Below, piece after piece: positions 17,218-26,189 of a DNA stretch of 64,000 bases. The translations under genes were made by a program, and so were the position numbers. Positions within the stretch are counted from its first letter, which is position 1, and each line of letters starts with the position of its first letter. This DNA is from Nonomuraea aurantiaca (GTDB taxonomy: Bacteria > Actinomycetota > Actinomycetes > Streptosporangiales > Streptosporangiaceae): positions 372,001 through 436,000 of the forward strand of contig NZ_JAIWNB010000003.1 of the NCBI RefSeq assembly GCF_020215705.1, given 5' to 3'. The notes beneath the pieces are model-generated. The model searched no databases, had not been told where the DNA came from, and saw only the letters and a program-made list of their open reading frames with translations.

Positions 17218-17856
17218 ATGACCAAGACGGAACCGGGCGCGCGGCGCAAGGGCAGCGAGACGCGGGCCGAGATCCAGGAGGCCGCGCTGGCCCTGTTCAC
17301 CGAGCACGGCTATGACGCCACCTCCATGCGCGAGATCGCCGAGCAGCTGGGCATCACCAAGGCGGCGCTCTACTACCACTTCGACAGCAAAGAGGCCGTC
17401 ATCCGCAGCCTCTTCACCGACCACATGCGCGCGATGGACGAGCTGCTCGACTGGGCGGCCGGGCAGCCGCACTCCCCGGAGCTGGCCGCCGAGCTGCTGA
17501 GCCGGTGGCTCACGATGAGCAGCCGGCAGGGGGTGAAGAACATGCGGTTCGCCATCGCCAACCACACCGCGCTGAAGGCGGTCATGCCGCCGAGTGAGGA
17601 CAGCCCGCTGGAGCGGACCAACCGGGCCGCCCAGCTCATCCTGGGCCCCGGAGCCTCACTGCAGGATCAGCTCAGCGTCCGGCTGGCCCTGCTCAGCGTG
17701 CACAGCGCCGTGCTCGCCGCTCAGGGCACCGAGGCCAAGAACGACGACATCGTCCTCGCCGCGCTACGCGCGGCGACACTCCTGGTCAGCGACCTGTTCC
17801 CCAACCTTCCCCTCCTCCACCTCACGGAAGCGGAATCGGAACCGCCCGCAGCGTGA
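17218..17856 (+). CDS. TetR-family transcriptional repressor
   Basis: 212 residues with an N-terminal helix-turn-helix (residues about 15-60: ETRAEIQEAALALFTEHGYD, MREIAEQLGITKAALYYHF) and a helical ligand-binding domain. It is the obvious local regulator of the divergent EmrB-type exporter. ATG 17218 is preceded by AAGAGGGAAGAGCC. Its 3' end overlaps the convergent glucodextranase-like gene by 35 bp, so the two transcripts are antisense over their ends. Confidence 0.92.
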   Translation: MTKTEPGARRKGSETRAEIQEAALALFTEHGYDATSMREIAEQLGITKAALYYHFDSKEAVIRSLFTDHMRAMDELLDWAAGQPHSPELAAELLSRWLTMSSRQGVKNMRFAIANHTALKAVMPPSEDSPLERTNRAAQLILGPGASLQDQLSVRLALLSVHSAVLAAQGTEAKNDDIVLAALRAATLLVSDLFPNLPLLHLTEAESEPPAA

Positions 17857-20800
17857 CCGGGCCGAGGAGCGGGTTCAGTTCGTCCGCCTGGGACTGCCCG
17901 GCCGGGACGAGCACGTCCACGGCCTTGGGCACGCCGCCCGGGTCGACGGAGCACAGGGGAGCGGTCCCGCCCGGCGCGCACACGCCGAACTGGTACGGCT
18001 GGGGAGTGGCGGTGAAGCCCCTGGCCTGGTCGGCGCTGAACCCGTCCTGGCCGGCGAGCACGACCGCGAACCGCCAGCCGGGCCCCGGCGTGCCGAAGTC
18101 CGCCTTGGGCAGGGCGATCGTGATCGTGCGGGTGGTGCCGGAGCCGCGGACGGCGGCCCCGGACCGGGCGGCGCCGGTGGCCGTCACCCAGACCGGGGCG
18201 GCGAAGCCCTGCGCCTCGACCCGCTGCGACCAGGCGTCCTGTCCGGCGATGCGGTAGTTGCGCTGCGGGAACGCCGGATCGGTCGAGCGCGCGGTCACGG
18301 CCGGGTCCTGGACGTAGACGTCGAGCAGCTGGGCGCCGATCTGGCTGCCGAAGGTGGGAGTGAGGTCAGCGATCTCGGCGCGCAGGTAGACGGTGCTCGC
18401 GTCCGTGATGACCTGGAACCTGCGCAGGTCGAAGGCGCCCGCGTGGAAGTCGGCGGCCGTCGGGTAGGCGTAGGTCCCCGGCCCGTCGTCGTCGCCGCCG
18501 GGGTCGGTGACGTCGAGCACGGTCGTGGCCCCGGTGATGTCGCCGACGACCGAGCGCCGGGCATACCCGGTGCGGCCGTCGGAGGTCGTGGCCGTCACGG
18601 TGAGCACGACCTCGCCGAACGAGACCGGCGCCTGGGCGGTGAAGCGGCCGTCGGCTCCCGCCCGTACCGAGACGACCTTGGTGGCGGCGCCGATGTCGAT
18701 GGGCGTGGCCGCGATGTCGACCCGCGCGCCGGGCGCGGTGGTCCCCTCGACGGTGACCGACGTGCCGGCGGCCGTGCTCCCTTCCGCCGGGGCGGTGACG
18801 GTGAGCGGCGCCGCCCCGGGCATGCCGTGGGCGGCGTAGCGGCGGCGTACGACCTCGGGCTGCTCGGCCGGGCGGCCCGAGGCGAGCGAGAGGATCAGCC
18901 GCACCTCCTGGGCTTGGGCCCAGGTCAGCGGGGAGGCCGAGCCGGCGGGCTCGCCGTCGCGGAAGCCGATCGAGGCGGTGGCCGGGTCGGTGCCGTACGG
19001 TGAGGCGGCCAGGTCCGGGTTCTCCCACGCCTGCTCGGGGACCAGGCCGGTGCCGGAGGACATGGCCCGCATCGCCGCCAGGAGGGACGCCGCCGTACGC
19101 GTGTCGCCGGTCTGCAACGCCTGCTCGGCCCGCTCGCCGGACAGGACCGGCCACAGGTGGCCCGAGCCGGTGTTCGCGGTGGGCCAGGGCCGCCCGGACG
19201 TGGCGCAGGAGGTGGGGTCGGGCTCGTAGCAGTCGCCGTAGCCGTCCTCGGTGCCCGCGGTGTCGGAGCCGTAGCGGTACCAGCCCCGGCCGTTCGGCGT
19301 CGTACGCCCGATCACCCGGTCCACGACCGGCAGGCTGACCAGCACGTCGGGGTCGGTGGCGGGCAGGATGCCCAGCCGGGTCAGCTCCAGGAAGCCCGCG
19401 TCCACCACCCGGCGCTGGTCCTCCGTCGGGCCGCCGTTGCCGAGGTTGTACGGGGCGGCGGCGTCCGGGTCGCCGGTGCGCGACAGGCGCAGGAAGTAGC
19501 GGGGGGCGTACGGGCCGGTCGTGGTGACCGTCCAGCCCTTGGCCGAGCGGGCGAAGTGGTCGGCCGTGGCGCGGTAGAGCCTGGCCCGGCCCTGGTCGTC
19601 GCGGCCGGCGGCGATCTCCCCGGCGGCGACGAGCCCGGCGATCTCGGCCGCGATCGTGGACGGCGAGTAGCCCTGCTGCTCCTCCCAGCGCTCGACGCCG
19701 AACGCGGGCCCGTGCGCCACCAGGAAGTCCGCGGCCTCGCGGACGTGTTCCCACAGCGCCGCGCCGATCCCGGCCTGGTGGGCCATGAGGATCGGGTACG
19801 CGCTCTCGTCGAGCTGGTCGCCGCCCGAGTCGGGGGCGAGCCGGCCGTTCAGCAGGGAGTTGCGCGGCAGGCGGCCGTCGGGCAGTTGCTGGCGTTCCAG
19901 CAGGAAGCGGGCCGTGGCGCGGGCGGTCGCCAGGTCGCCGTCGGTGAGGAAGCCGGTGAACGCCTCGTACAGGTCGCGGGCGAACACCTCGCGATAGGAC
20001 CCGAAATAGACCGCCTTGCCGCCGACCTTCTCGCCCGCGCCGACCGCCTGGCCCCACGGGCTGGCCAGCGAGGCGACGACGGCTCCGGGGAAGGTCTTGT
20101 CCTCGCTCGCCTTCAGCACGTTGGCGGACAAGCGGTAGGCGTCGGCCAGCGAGGCGGGCGGCTTGCGCAGCCCGGCGTCGTAGGCGGCCCAGCCCGCCTC
20201 GTACCGGGCTCGGGTGGTCTCGAACGGCCGGGCGGCGGCCTCGCCCGCGGTCCGCAACGCGGCACTCGCCGTACGGCCGAAGCCGAGCGCGAAGGTCACC
20301 GCACCCGAGCCGTCGAGGGGCAGCCGGGCGGTGGCGACCACGTTGCCGTCCGGGGCGGTGGTGCTGGGGGTCAATGCGTGGCCGGCGTCCAGTTGCGCGG
20401 CGCCGTCGCTGGGCGTGCCCGCGTAGCCGACGCCGGCCTGGGGCAGCCGCCGCTCCGCGCGCAGCGCCAGATGGGTGGGTACGGCGTAGTCGCGGGCGGG
20501 CGCGGAGGTCTCGGTGTTCGGGTCGGAGATCACCGGGGCGCCGGTCGGGCCGTCCACCACGCCGCTGTCGGCCCCGCCGTTCGGCGTGCCGCCGCCTCCG
20601 TTGCCGTTGACGCTCGCGTCCAGCCGTACGTACAGGCGCAGTCCGGCCGGCTGGAGCCGGGTCCGGACCACGACGGCGTCGCTGTCCGGATCGGTGAGGT
20701 AGGTGGTGGTCAGGCGGTAGCGGCCGGCCTTGCTGGCCGAGGTGATCGTGCAGGCCATGCCGGAGCGGTCGGTGGTCACCTTATAGGTGGTGTCGCGGGA

Positions 20801-21094
20801 CTGCAGCTCGGTGAACGTCGTGCCGTCGGTGACGGCGAACTGCATCGTCTCGACGTTGGTGTTGTCGATGGTCGGCTCGTAGACGTCGGACAGCACGCCG
20901 CCCGCGACCGTGTACCAGACCTTCGAGGCCCGGCCCGCGGCCGTACCGACGCAGTCCTTGCGCGCCAGCCCGAAGTGGGACGCCACGCCCGGCCCGGCCG
21001 GAGCGGGACCCCGGGCCATGGCGGGCGCGGCGGGCAGCCCGGCCAGCGCGGCGGCGACAGCGAGGGCGAGTGTGAACCGTCGAACCGTGGCCAT
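17822..21094 (-). CDS. Secreted GH15 glucodextranase-like exo-glucosidase
   Basis: 1090-residue secreted enzyme that should release glucose from alpha-1,6- (dextran) or alpha-1,4-glucans. Sec signal peptide at 1-28 (AAPAMARG). Then a beta-sandwich domain N (to about 300), an (alpha/alpha)6 GH15 catalytic domain to about 750, an Ig-like domain (about 763-850, LTVTAPAEGSTAAGTSVTVEG), and a C-terminal glucodextranase domain-C/DOMON-like module (YVQDPAV, YRIAGQDAWSQRVEAQGF). Catalytic glutamates are E430 (GDQLDESAYP) and E687 (GLVPEQAWENP). GAGGGGG precedes ATG 21094. The gene overlaps the convergent TetR gene by 35 bp at its 3' end. Confidence 0.9.
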   Translation of the reverse strand: MATVRRFTLALAVAAALAGLPAAPAMARGPAPAGPGVASHFGLARKDCVGTAAGRASKVWYTVAGGVLSDVYEPTIDNTNVETMQFAVTDGTTFTELQSRDTTYKVTTDRSGMACTITSASKAGRYRLTTTYLTDPDSDAVVVRTRLQPAGLRLYVRLDASVNGNGGGGTPNGGADSGVVDGPTGAPVISDPNTETSAPARDYAVPTHLALRAERRLPQAGVGYAGTPSDGAAQLDAGHALTPSTTAPDGNVVATARLPLDGSGAVTFALGFGRTASAALRTAGEAAARPFETTRARYEAGWAAYDAGLRKPPASLADAYRLSANVLKASEDKTFPGAVVASLASPWGQAVGAGEKVGGKAVYFGSYREVFARDLYEAFTGFLTDGDLATARATARFLLERQQLPDGRLPRNSLLNGRLAPDSGGDQLDESAYPILMAHQAGIGAALWEHVREAADFLVAHGPAFGVERWEEQQGYSPSTIAAEIAGLVAAGEIAAGRDDQGRARLYRATADHFARSAKGWTVTTTGPYAPRYFLRLSRTGDPDAAAPYNLGNGGPTEDQRRVVDAGFLELTRLGILPATDPDVLVSLPVVDRVIGRTTPNGRGWYRYGSDTAGTEDGYGDCYEPDPTSCATSGRPWPTANTGSGHLWPVLSGERAEQALQTGDTRTAASLLAAMRAMSSGTGLVPEQAWENPDLAASPYGTDPATASIGFRDGEPAGSASPLTWAQAQEVRLILSLASGRPAEQPEVVRRRYAAHGMPGAAPLTVTAPAEGSTAAGTSVTVEGTTAPGARVDIAATPIDIGAATKVVSVRAGADGRFTAQAPVSFGEVVLTVTATTSDGRTGYARRSVVGDITGATTVLDVTDPGGDDDGPGTYAYPTAADFHAGAFDLRRFQVITDASTVYLRAEIADLTPTFGSQIGAQLLDVYVQDPAVTARSTDPAFPQRNYRIAGQDAWSQRVEAQGFAAPVWVTATGAARSGAAVRGSGTTRTITIALPKADFGTPGPGWRFAVVLAGQDGFSADQARGFTATPQPYQFGVCAPGGTAPLCSVDPGGVPKAVDVLVPAGQSQADELNPLLGPVTLRAVPIPLP

Positions 21095-21152
21095 GCCGTG
21101 CCCCCTCGGATCCGCCCTTTTCGTTGCAGAGAAGACCAGGTCCTGATCCGTG

Positions 21153-22298
21153 TCAACCCCGACCCGCGGTGAGGCGGCGAAGGACGTACTCGATCGGGCC
21201 GTAACGATGGCTCCGCAGCCACCACCAGCTCAGCCCGAGCAGGAGCGCGTAGATCACCGCGGCCACGCCCATCACGGCGAGCGGCGACAGCCTGCCCGCC
21301 AGGGCCAGTCCGTAGCCGGTGAAGATCAGGCAGCAGAGCACCGACTGCCCGATGTAGTTGGAGGCCGCCACCCGCCCGGCCGGTGCCAGCACCCGTCCGG
21401 CGGCGGGGATGCGTTTGATGACCTGGAGCAGGGTGACCACGTAGGCGGCGGTCAGCAGCACCGAGGCCACGTTGTTCACCGCCAGCGCGACCAGTTGCAG
21501 CCCGTCCCCGGATGAGGACGACGCCCAGGTGAAGAAGACCGCGGCGGGCAGGCCGACGCCGAAGCCCACCCACTGGACGCGCGGCACGAGATGGGCCCAG
21601 CGCGCCGGTTCCTCGAACAGCCGTGACCGGCCCGCCGCCAGCCCGAACAGGAACAGCGCCATCGCCATCGGCCCCTGCCCGATCCACACCATCGCGGCCA
21701 CCGCCGGGTACGTCTCCACCTGGAACGACAGGAAGCTCAGCGGCCCGCCCGTGACCAGCGCCTCCGCCCGCGCCGTGGCCGCCGCGTCGCTCACCGCCAC
21801 TGTGCCTGCCGCCGGGTCGAGCAGGGTCAACCCGGCCAGCAGCAGCCAGATCACCGACATGACGCCGATGATGGCGCAACCGGTGATCACCGCCTTCCTG
21901 GGCGAGATGCCGCGCATCGCCAGCAGGATCACCCCGAGCGTGGCGTACAGCGTGAGGATGTCGCCCACCCACAGCAGGAACCCGTGCAGAATCCCGATCA
22001 CGAAGAGACCGAGGCAGCGCCGCAGCATCCGGGCCTTGACGTTGACCCCGTCGCGCGTCTGGAGCGTGAAGGAGTAGCCGAACAGGAAGGAGAACAGGAT
22101 GTAGAACTTCGTCAGCACCAGCGTGCTGACGAGGTACGCGACCGGCCCCTCGGTGATGGGCATGATGCCCGTCCCCACGGCGTAGCCGGGATCGGCGAAG
22201 AACCCGATGTTCGCCACCAGGATGCCCGCCAGCGCGAACCCCCGCACGGCGTCGATCTCGTGCACGCGCCGTGAGCCCGGCGCCTCGGTCAGTGTCAT
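21153..22298 (-). CDS. DUF418 multi-pass membrane protein
   Basis: 381 residues with about 9-10 hydrophobic helices. The N-terminal RVHEIDAVRGFALAGILVANI is the hallmark of the DUF418/YeiB family, followed by LFSFLFGYSF and the C-terminal DUF418 segment (PAGRVAASNYIGQSVLCCLIF, then GPIEYVLRRLT). The family is related to membrane acyltransferase-like proteins but its biochemical role is not settled. The start at MTLTEAPG was preferred over one nine codons upstream because of family length. It is divergent from the DJ-1/hydrolase fusion gene and 58 bp upstream-facing to the glucodextranase gene; no functional link is evident. Confidence 0.85.
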   Translation of the reverse strand: MTLTEAPGSRRVHEIDAVRGFALAGILVANIGFFADPGYAVGTGIMPITEGPVAYLVSTLVLTKFYILFSFLFGYSFTLQTRDGVNVKARMLRRCLGLFVIGILHGFLLWVGDILTLYATLGVILLAMRGISPRKAVITGCAIIGVMSVIWLLLAGLTLLDPAAGTVAVSDAAATARAEALVTGGPLSFLSFQVETYPAVAAMVWIGQGPMAMALFLFGLAAGRSRLFEEPARWAHLVPRVQWVGFGVGLPAAVFFTWASSSSGDGLQLVALAVNNVASVLLTAAYVVTLLQVIKRIPAAGRVLAPAGRVAASNYIGQSVLCCLIFTGYGLALAGRLSPLAVMGVAAVIYALLLGLSWWWLRSHRYGPIEYVLRRLTAGRG

Positions 22299-22507
22299 GA
22301 TCCCGACGCTAGAGACGCCGGGCACCCCGGCACATCGATCCTTGGCAGCCCCCGAGACCGACCAAAGTCGCTGGATCCTTCGCCGCCACGGTGGGCTGCG
22401 GCTCGGCCGCCCGGGAGCGGTACCCGGCGTGCGCTATCAGATTGCTGATGGATGCACCCCCACGAGGCTATTGGCGGCCTATGGCCTCCGAGGGTGAGCA
22501 TGGGGTC

Positions 22508-23914
22508 ATGACCAGACGCATTCTGATCGCACTGACCAGCCACGCCGCACTGGGCGACACCGGCAAGGGCACGGGTTTCTACGTCTCGGAGGCGGCCCAT
22601 CCCTGGGAGGTCTTCACCGAGGCGGGCTTCGAGGTCGACCTCGTGAGCGTCGCCGGTGGCGAGCCGCCACGCGACGGGGTGGACTCGGACGACCCCGTCC
22701 AGCGGCGCTTCCTCGCCTTGCCGTCGCTTGGCGACACACCTCGGCCGGAGGATGTTGATCCGTCCGGGTACAGCGCGATCCTGTTCGCCGGTGGGCACGG
22801 CACGATGTGGGACTTCCCCGACAACCCTGCCTTGGCCGCTCTGACTCGTACCATCTGGGAGAACGGCGGCGTCGTCGCCGCCGTATGCCACGGCCCGGCC
22901 GCACTGGTCGGCGTGACGCTGTCCGACGGCACGCCGCTGGTGGCGGGGCGGCGGGTGGCGGCCTTCACCGATGCCGAGGAGGCGGCCGTCGGGCTGACCA
23001 CGGTGGTCCCCTTCCTGCTCGCCTCCCGCCTGCGCGAGCTGGGCGCCGAGCACGTGCCCGGCCCCGACTTCCAGCCCCAGGTGATCCGCGACGGCCGCCT
23101 GGTGACAGGCCAGAACCCCGCCTCCGCCCGAGGCGTGGCCGAAGCCGTCCTGTCCGCCCTGAGCAGCAGGGCGGCGGATTCCGGCACGGTACCCGCGAAC
23201 CTCAGGGACGTCACTGTGCGGACCAGCGACGGTCCCATGGGTGGATATCTCGCTTGCCCCGCCGGGGACGGCGTATATCCGGCCGTCATCGTGGCCCACC
23301 AGCTGTTCGGGCTGACCGAGGACGTGCGCGCGGTCGCGGACCGGATCGCGGGCATGGGGTACGTGGTGCTGGCCCCCGACTACTACCACCGCGCCGACCC
23401 GGGAGTGGAACTGCCGCCCACCGACGAGGGCCGCGCCCGCGGGTTCGAACTGATCGCGACGCTGAGCCGCACGGGAGTGCTGGAAGACACCCGCGCGGCC
23501 GTCGACTACCTCGCCGCCCGCGATGACACGAGCGGCGCGGTCGGCATGGTGGGCCTGAGCCTGGGCGGCCACCTGGCGTACCTGGCGGCCACCCAACTCG
23601 GCTTCCCGATCACCGTGGTCCTGTACGGGGGCTGGCTGACGGGCACCGACATCCCGGTGAGCAGCCCGGAGCCAACGCTCGACCTGACTCCGGGCATCAA
23701 GGGCAAGCTGGTGTACATCATCGGCGACCGCGACCACGCGATCCCCGAAGAGCAGCGGACAGCCATCGCCGAGCGCCTTCGAGTCGACGGGATCAGGCAC
23801 GAGATGGTCGTCTTGGCGGGCGCCCCACACGCCTACCTGTCACAGGAGGACTCGCCGTACCACGCAGAGACCTGGCAGCGCATCGAACGGGCCCTCGCCG
23901 ACGAACTGGCCTGA
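22508..23914 (+). CDS. Fusion of DJ-1/PfpI (Hsp31-like) domain with dienelactone hydrolase domain
   Basis: 468-residue two-domain protein. Residues 1-225 form a class I glutamine-amidotransferase-like DJ-1/PfpI domain of the Hsp31 branch (FAGGHGTMWD; nucleophile C127-H128 in VAAVCHGPA; E28). Residues 232-468 form an alpha/beta hydrolase of the dienelactone hydrolase family (VAHQLFGLTEDVRAVADRIAG, nucleophile S351 in GLSLGGH, then D in GDRDHAIP and H in GAPHAYLS). The usual DLH nucleophile is Cys; Ser here suggests an esterase-type enzyme. Hsp31-like domains often act on methylglyoxal or protein glycation, so a detoxification role is possible but unproven. The start follows GAGGGTGAG. Confidence 0.85.
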   Translation: MTRRILIALTSHAALGDTGKGTGFYVSEAAHPWEVFTEAGFEVDLVSVAGGEPPRDGVDSDDPVQRRFLALPSLGDTPRPEDVDPSGYSAILFAGGHGTMWDFPDNPALAALTRTIWENGGVVAAVCHGPAALVGVTLSDGTPLVAGRRVAAFTDAEEAAVGLTTVVPFLLASRLRELGAEHVPGPDFQPQVIRDGRLVTGQNPASARGVAEAVLSALSSRAADSGTVPANLRDVTVRTSDGPMGGYLACPAGDGVYPAVIVAHQLFGLTEDVRAVADRIAGMGYVVLAPDYYHRADPGVELPPTDEGRARGFELIATLSRTGVLEDTRAAVDYLAARDDTSGAVGMVGLSLGGHLAYLAATQLGFPITVVLYGGWLTGTDIPVSSPEPTLDLTPGIKGKLVYIIGDRDHAIPEEQRTAIAERLRVDGIRHEMVVLAGAPHAYLSQEDSPYHAETWQRIERALADELA

Positions 23915-23928
23915 TTGCCTTGGCGGGC

Positions 23929-24831
23929 TCAAGCCGCCACAGGTGAGTACGCGGTCGCGTCCCCCTTCAGCACCGTGCTGGTCCGTCCGTCCACGTCCAC
24001 CGGCACGTCGCCCGCGATCGTGACCCGGTGCAGGCGGCGCGGCTGGTCGCCGAAGTCGTGCACGACACGGTGCTGGGTGGCGCGGTTGTCCCAGATGGCC
24101 ACGTCGCCGGGCGCCCATCGCCAGCGGACGGTGTTCTCCACCTGGGTGACCTGCTCCTGGATCAGGTTGATGATCGAGGCGGAGGTCTGTGCCGACAGCC
24201 CGGCCAGCCGCTTGGCGAAATCGCCCAGCAGGATGGCCCGCTCGCCCGTCTCCGGGTGGACGCGCACCACCGGGTGCTCGGTCTCGTAGACGGTGGCGGC
24301 GAAGACCTCGGCGTACTCGCGGGTCCGCGCGGGATCCTCCGACGTCGCGATGCGCGCGTAGTCGTACTGGTTGGTGTGTACGGCCCGCAGCCGGTCGAGC
24401 AGATCGCGCAGCTCGGCGGGCAGGTATTCGTAGGCGGCCACGGTGTTGGCCCACAGCGTGTCACCGCCCGCCGGGGGAACGGTGACGGCCCGCAGGACCG
24501 AGGCGAGCGGCGGCCGGTCGACGAACGTGACGTCGGTGTGCCAGCGGTCGACCTTGTGCCCCTTGCGATAGTCGAGGTCGAGGATGTGCGCGTTGTCGTC
24601 GAGGGCGGGCACGGTGGGGTGCGCGGTGGTCAGGTCGCCCAGCAGCCGGGCGAAGGCGACCTGCCGCTCCTCGTCCAGGTGGTCCTGGCCGCGGAAGAAG
24701 AGCACCTTGTGGGCGAGCAGCGCGAGGCGGATCTCGGCGACGACGTCGGCGGGCAGGTCGCCGCCGAGCCGTACGCCGCTGACCTGGGCGCCGATGCGGC
24801 CCGCTACGGGGCTGATGTGCAGGGTTGACAT
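23929..24831 (-). CDS. TauD/TfdA-family Fe(II)/2-oxoglutarate dioxygenase
   Basis: 300-residue alpha-ketoglutarate-dependent dioxygenase. The iron facial triad is H98-T-D100 in RWHTDVTF and the distal H254 in ATQHRVVHD; the 2-oxoglutarate-binding arginine is in the following QPRRLHRVT. These enzymes hydroxylate sulfonates such as taurine, or alkyl sulfates, releasing sulfite or sulfate. The short Cys-containing leader peptide gene 36 bp upstream strongly points to sulfur assimilation. No transporter follows; the gene is convergent with the fusion hydrolase and separated from it by 14 bp. Confidence 0.9.
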   Translation of the reverse strand: MSTLHISPVAGRIGAQVSGVRLGGDLPADVVAEIRLALLAHKVLFFRGQDHLDEERQVAFARLLGDLTTAHPTVPALDDNAHILDLDYRKGHKVDRWHTDVTFVDRPPLASVLRAVTVPPAGGDTLWANTVAAYEYLPAELRDLLDRLRAVHTNQYDYARIATSEDPARTREYAEVFAATVYETEHPVVRVHPETGERAILLGDFAKRLAGLSAQTSASIINLIQEQVTQVENTVRWRWAPGDVAIWDNRATQHRVVHDFGDQPRRLHRVTIAGDVPVDVDGRTSTVLKGDATAYSPVAA

Positions 24832-24867
24832 GGATGTGGTCCTTCCAGGAGATGGGGTGTCGGCCGA

Positions 24868-24939
24868 TCAACGGAAGGACGGACAGAGCGCGCTGGCCAC
24901 GCGGCAGAAGTCCACGTGACCTCGGATGGTGAGAACCAT
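24868..24939 (-). CDS. Putative Cys-responsive leader peptide
   Basis: 23-codon ORF ATG 24939 to TGA 24868 encoding a peptide with the core GHVDFCRVASALC. This resembles the HVDLCR-type putative leader peptides that precede sulfur-metabolism genes in actinobacteria. It lies 36 bp upstream of the TauD-type dioxygenase gene in the same direction. Cysteine limitation would stall ribosomes at the Cys codons and raise downstream expression; that mechanism is shown for poly-Cys uORFs in mycobacteria and is inferred here. An in-frame GTG three codons upstream is an alternative start. Confidence 0.75.
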   Translation of the reverse strand: MVLTIRGHVDFCRVASALCPSFR

Positions 24940-25089
24940 GGGCGTCACACTGTCCACCGTAGATCCGGAGCCTCTTATAGTCAACACAACAGGTAGGAAA
25001 TATGGGTTTTAGGTGGGATGGCCGGTGCCGTGCGCCATCCGCGTGTGGGGCTGACGCGAATAGGGGGTGACTTTCCTCGGGAGGAAGCG

Positions 25090-26155
25090 ATGCGCGCTAT
25101 CGAACCCCTGCGTCCGGGTGACCCGCGCCGGCTGGGCGGCTATCGGGTGATCGGCCGGATCGACAGAGGTGGCCAGGGCGAGGTGTACCTCGCGGAAGCG
25201 GACGGGCCGTAAGGCTCGGCTGGAGCGGCTGGGGTGGCCGGGCAGCGTGTCGCGGCGAAGCTGCTGAACGCCGGCTCGTGGGACGACGAGCGGGCGCAGC
25301 GCACGTTCATGCGTGAGGTGGCGCTGGCCAAACAGGTGGCCCGATTCTGTACGGCCCAGGTGGTGGACGCCGGCATGCTCGGCGGTCAGCCGTACTTGAT
25401 CAGCGAGTTCATCGACGGGCCCTCCTTGGCCGAAAGGGTGGCGATGGAGGGACCCGTCATCGGGAGCGCGCTGGAGCGGCTGGCGATCGGGACCGCCACC
25501 GCCCTGACCGCCCTCCACCAGGCCGGCATCGTGCATCGCGACTTCAAGCCGGGAAACGTGCTGATCGGTCCCGACGGCCCGCGCGTCATCGATTTCGGCA
25601 TCGCTCGCGAGGCGGACACCACGGCCACGGCGACCAGCCAGATCATGGGCACGCCCGCGTACATCTCGTCGGAGCAGCTCGCGGGCTCGCCCGCAGGCGC
25701 CCCCTCCGACGTGTTCGCGTGGGGGGTGACGATCGCGTTCGCGGCCATGGGGAAGGCGCCGTTCGGGCAGGACTCGATCCCGGCGGTGCCGGTCGTGGCC
25801 GGGTTGCGGCAGAAGGACGCCGCGTCCAGACTCCAGCAGGCCGGACTGACCCCCGGAAAGCTCACCCCGGACTTGCTCCATCGGCGGCACACCCGGTCGC
25901 GTCCTGCGCGCCGTCCTACGGCCGGGCACGCGTACGGTCGACCTGGTGATGAGCGCGGCCCGCGCCCGCGTGCCCGACGCGCGCGGCTGGCCGATCGACG
26001 CGGGAAAGGCGGCCGTGGAGAAGGCCGGCTTCACGGTGAAGGTCGGTTACCGCAAGGGACCCGACTGGATCGGCAAGGTGGCGGCCCTGAGCCCGCCCGC
26101 CGGAGCGTCCGCGTGCATCGGCACCGAGGTGGAGATGTCGATCGGCGTCAAATAG
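25090..26155 (+). pseudogene. Broken PASTA-type Ser/Thr protein kinase gene
   Basis: Clear kinase sequence with several lesions. From ATG 25090 (RBS GGAGGAAG) it reads LGGYRVIGRIDRGGQGEVYLAEADGP, then an in-frame TAA at 25210-25212 interrupts it. The same frame resumes with VAAKLLNAGSWDDERAQRTF, VHRDFKPGNVL, VIDFGIAREAD and GTPAYISSEQLAG. After APFGQDSIPAV the kinase C-lobe and any membrane helix are missing, and the frame runs straight into a PASTA unit (VPVVAGLRQKDAASRLQQAGLTPGKL). A frameshift near 25875 then continues as TPGRVLRAVLRPGTRTVDLV and a second PASTA-like unit ending at 26155. One nonsense codon, one internal deletion and one frameshift make function unlikely. Confidence 0.85.
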
Positions 26156-26189
26156 CCGATGACAGCTGGCGTTGCGGCAGAATTCAGCC

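Noticed and set aside
17822..17856. Misannotated gene ends for the TetR and glucodextranase genes because of their overlap
   Set aside because: Both C-termini read as normal coding sequence and a 35-bp convergent overlap is acceptable.
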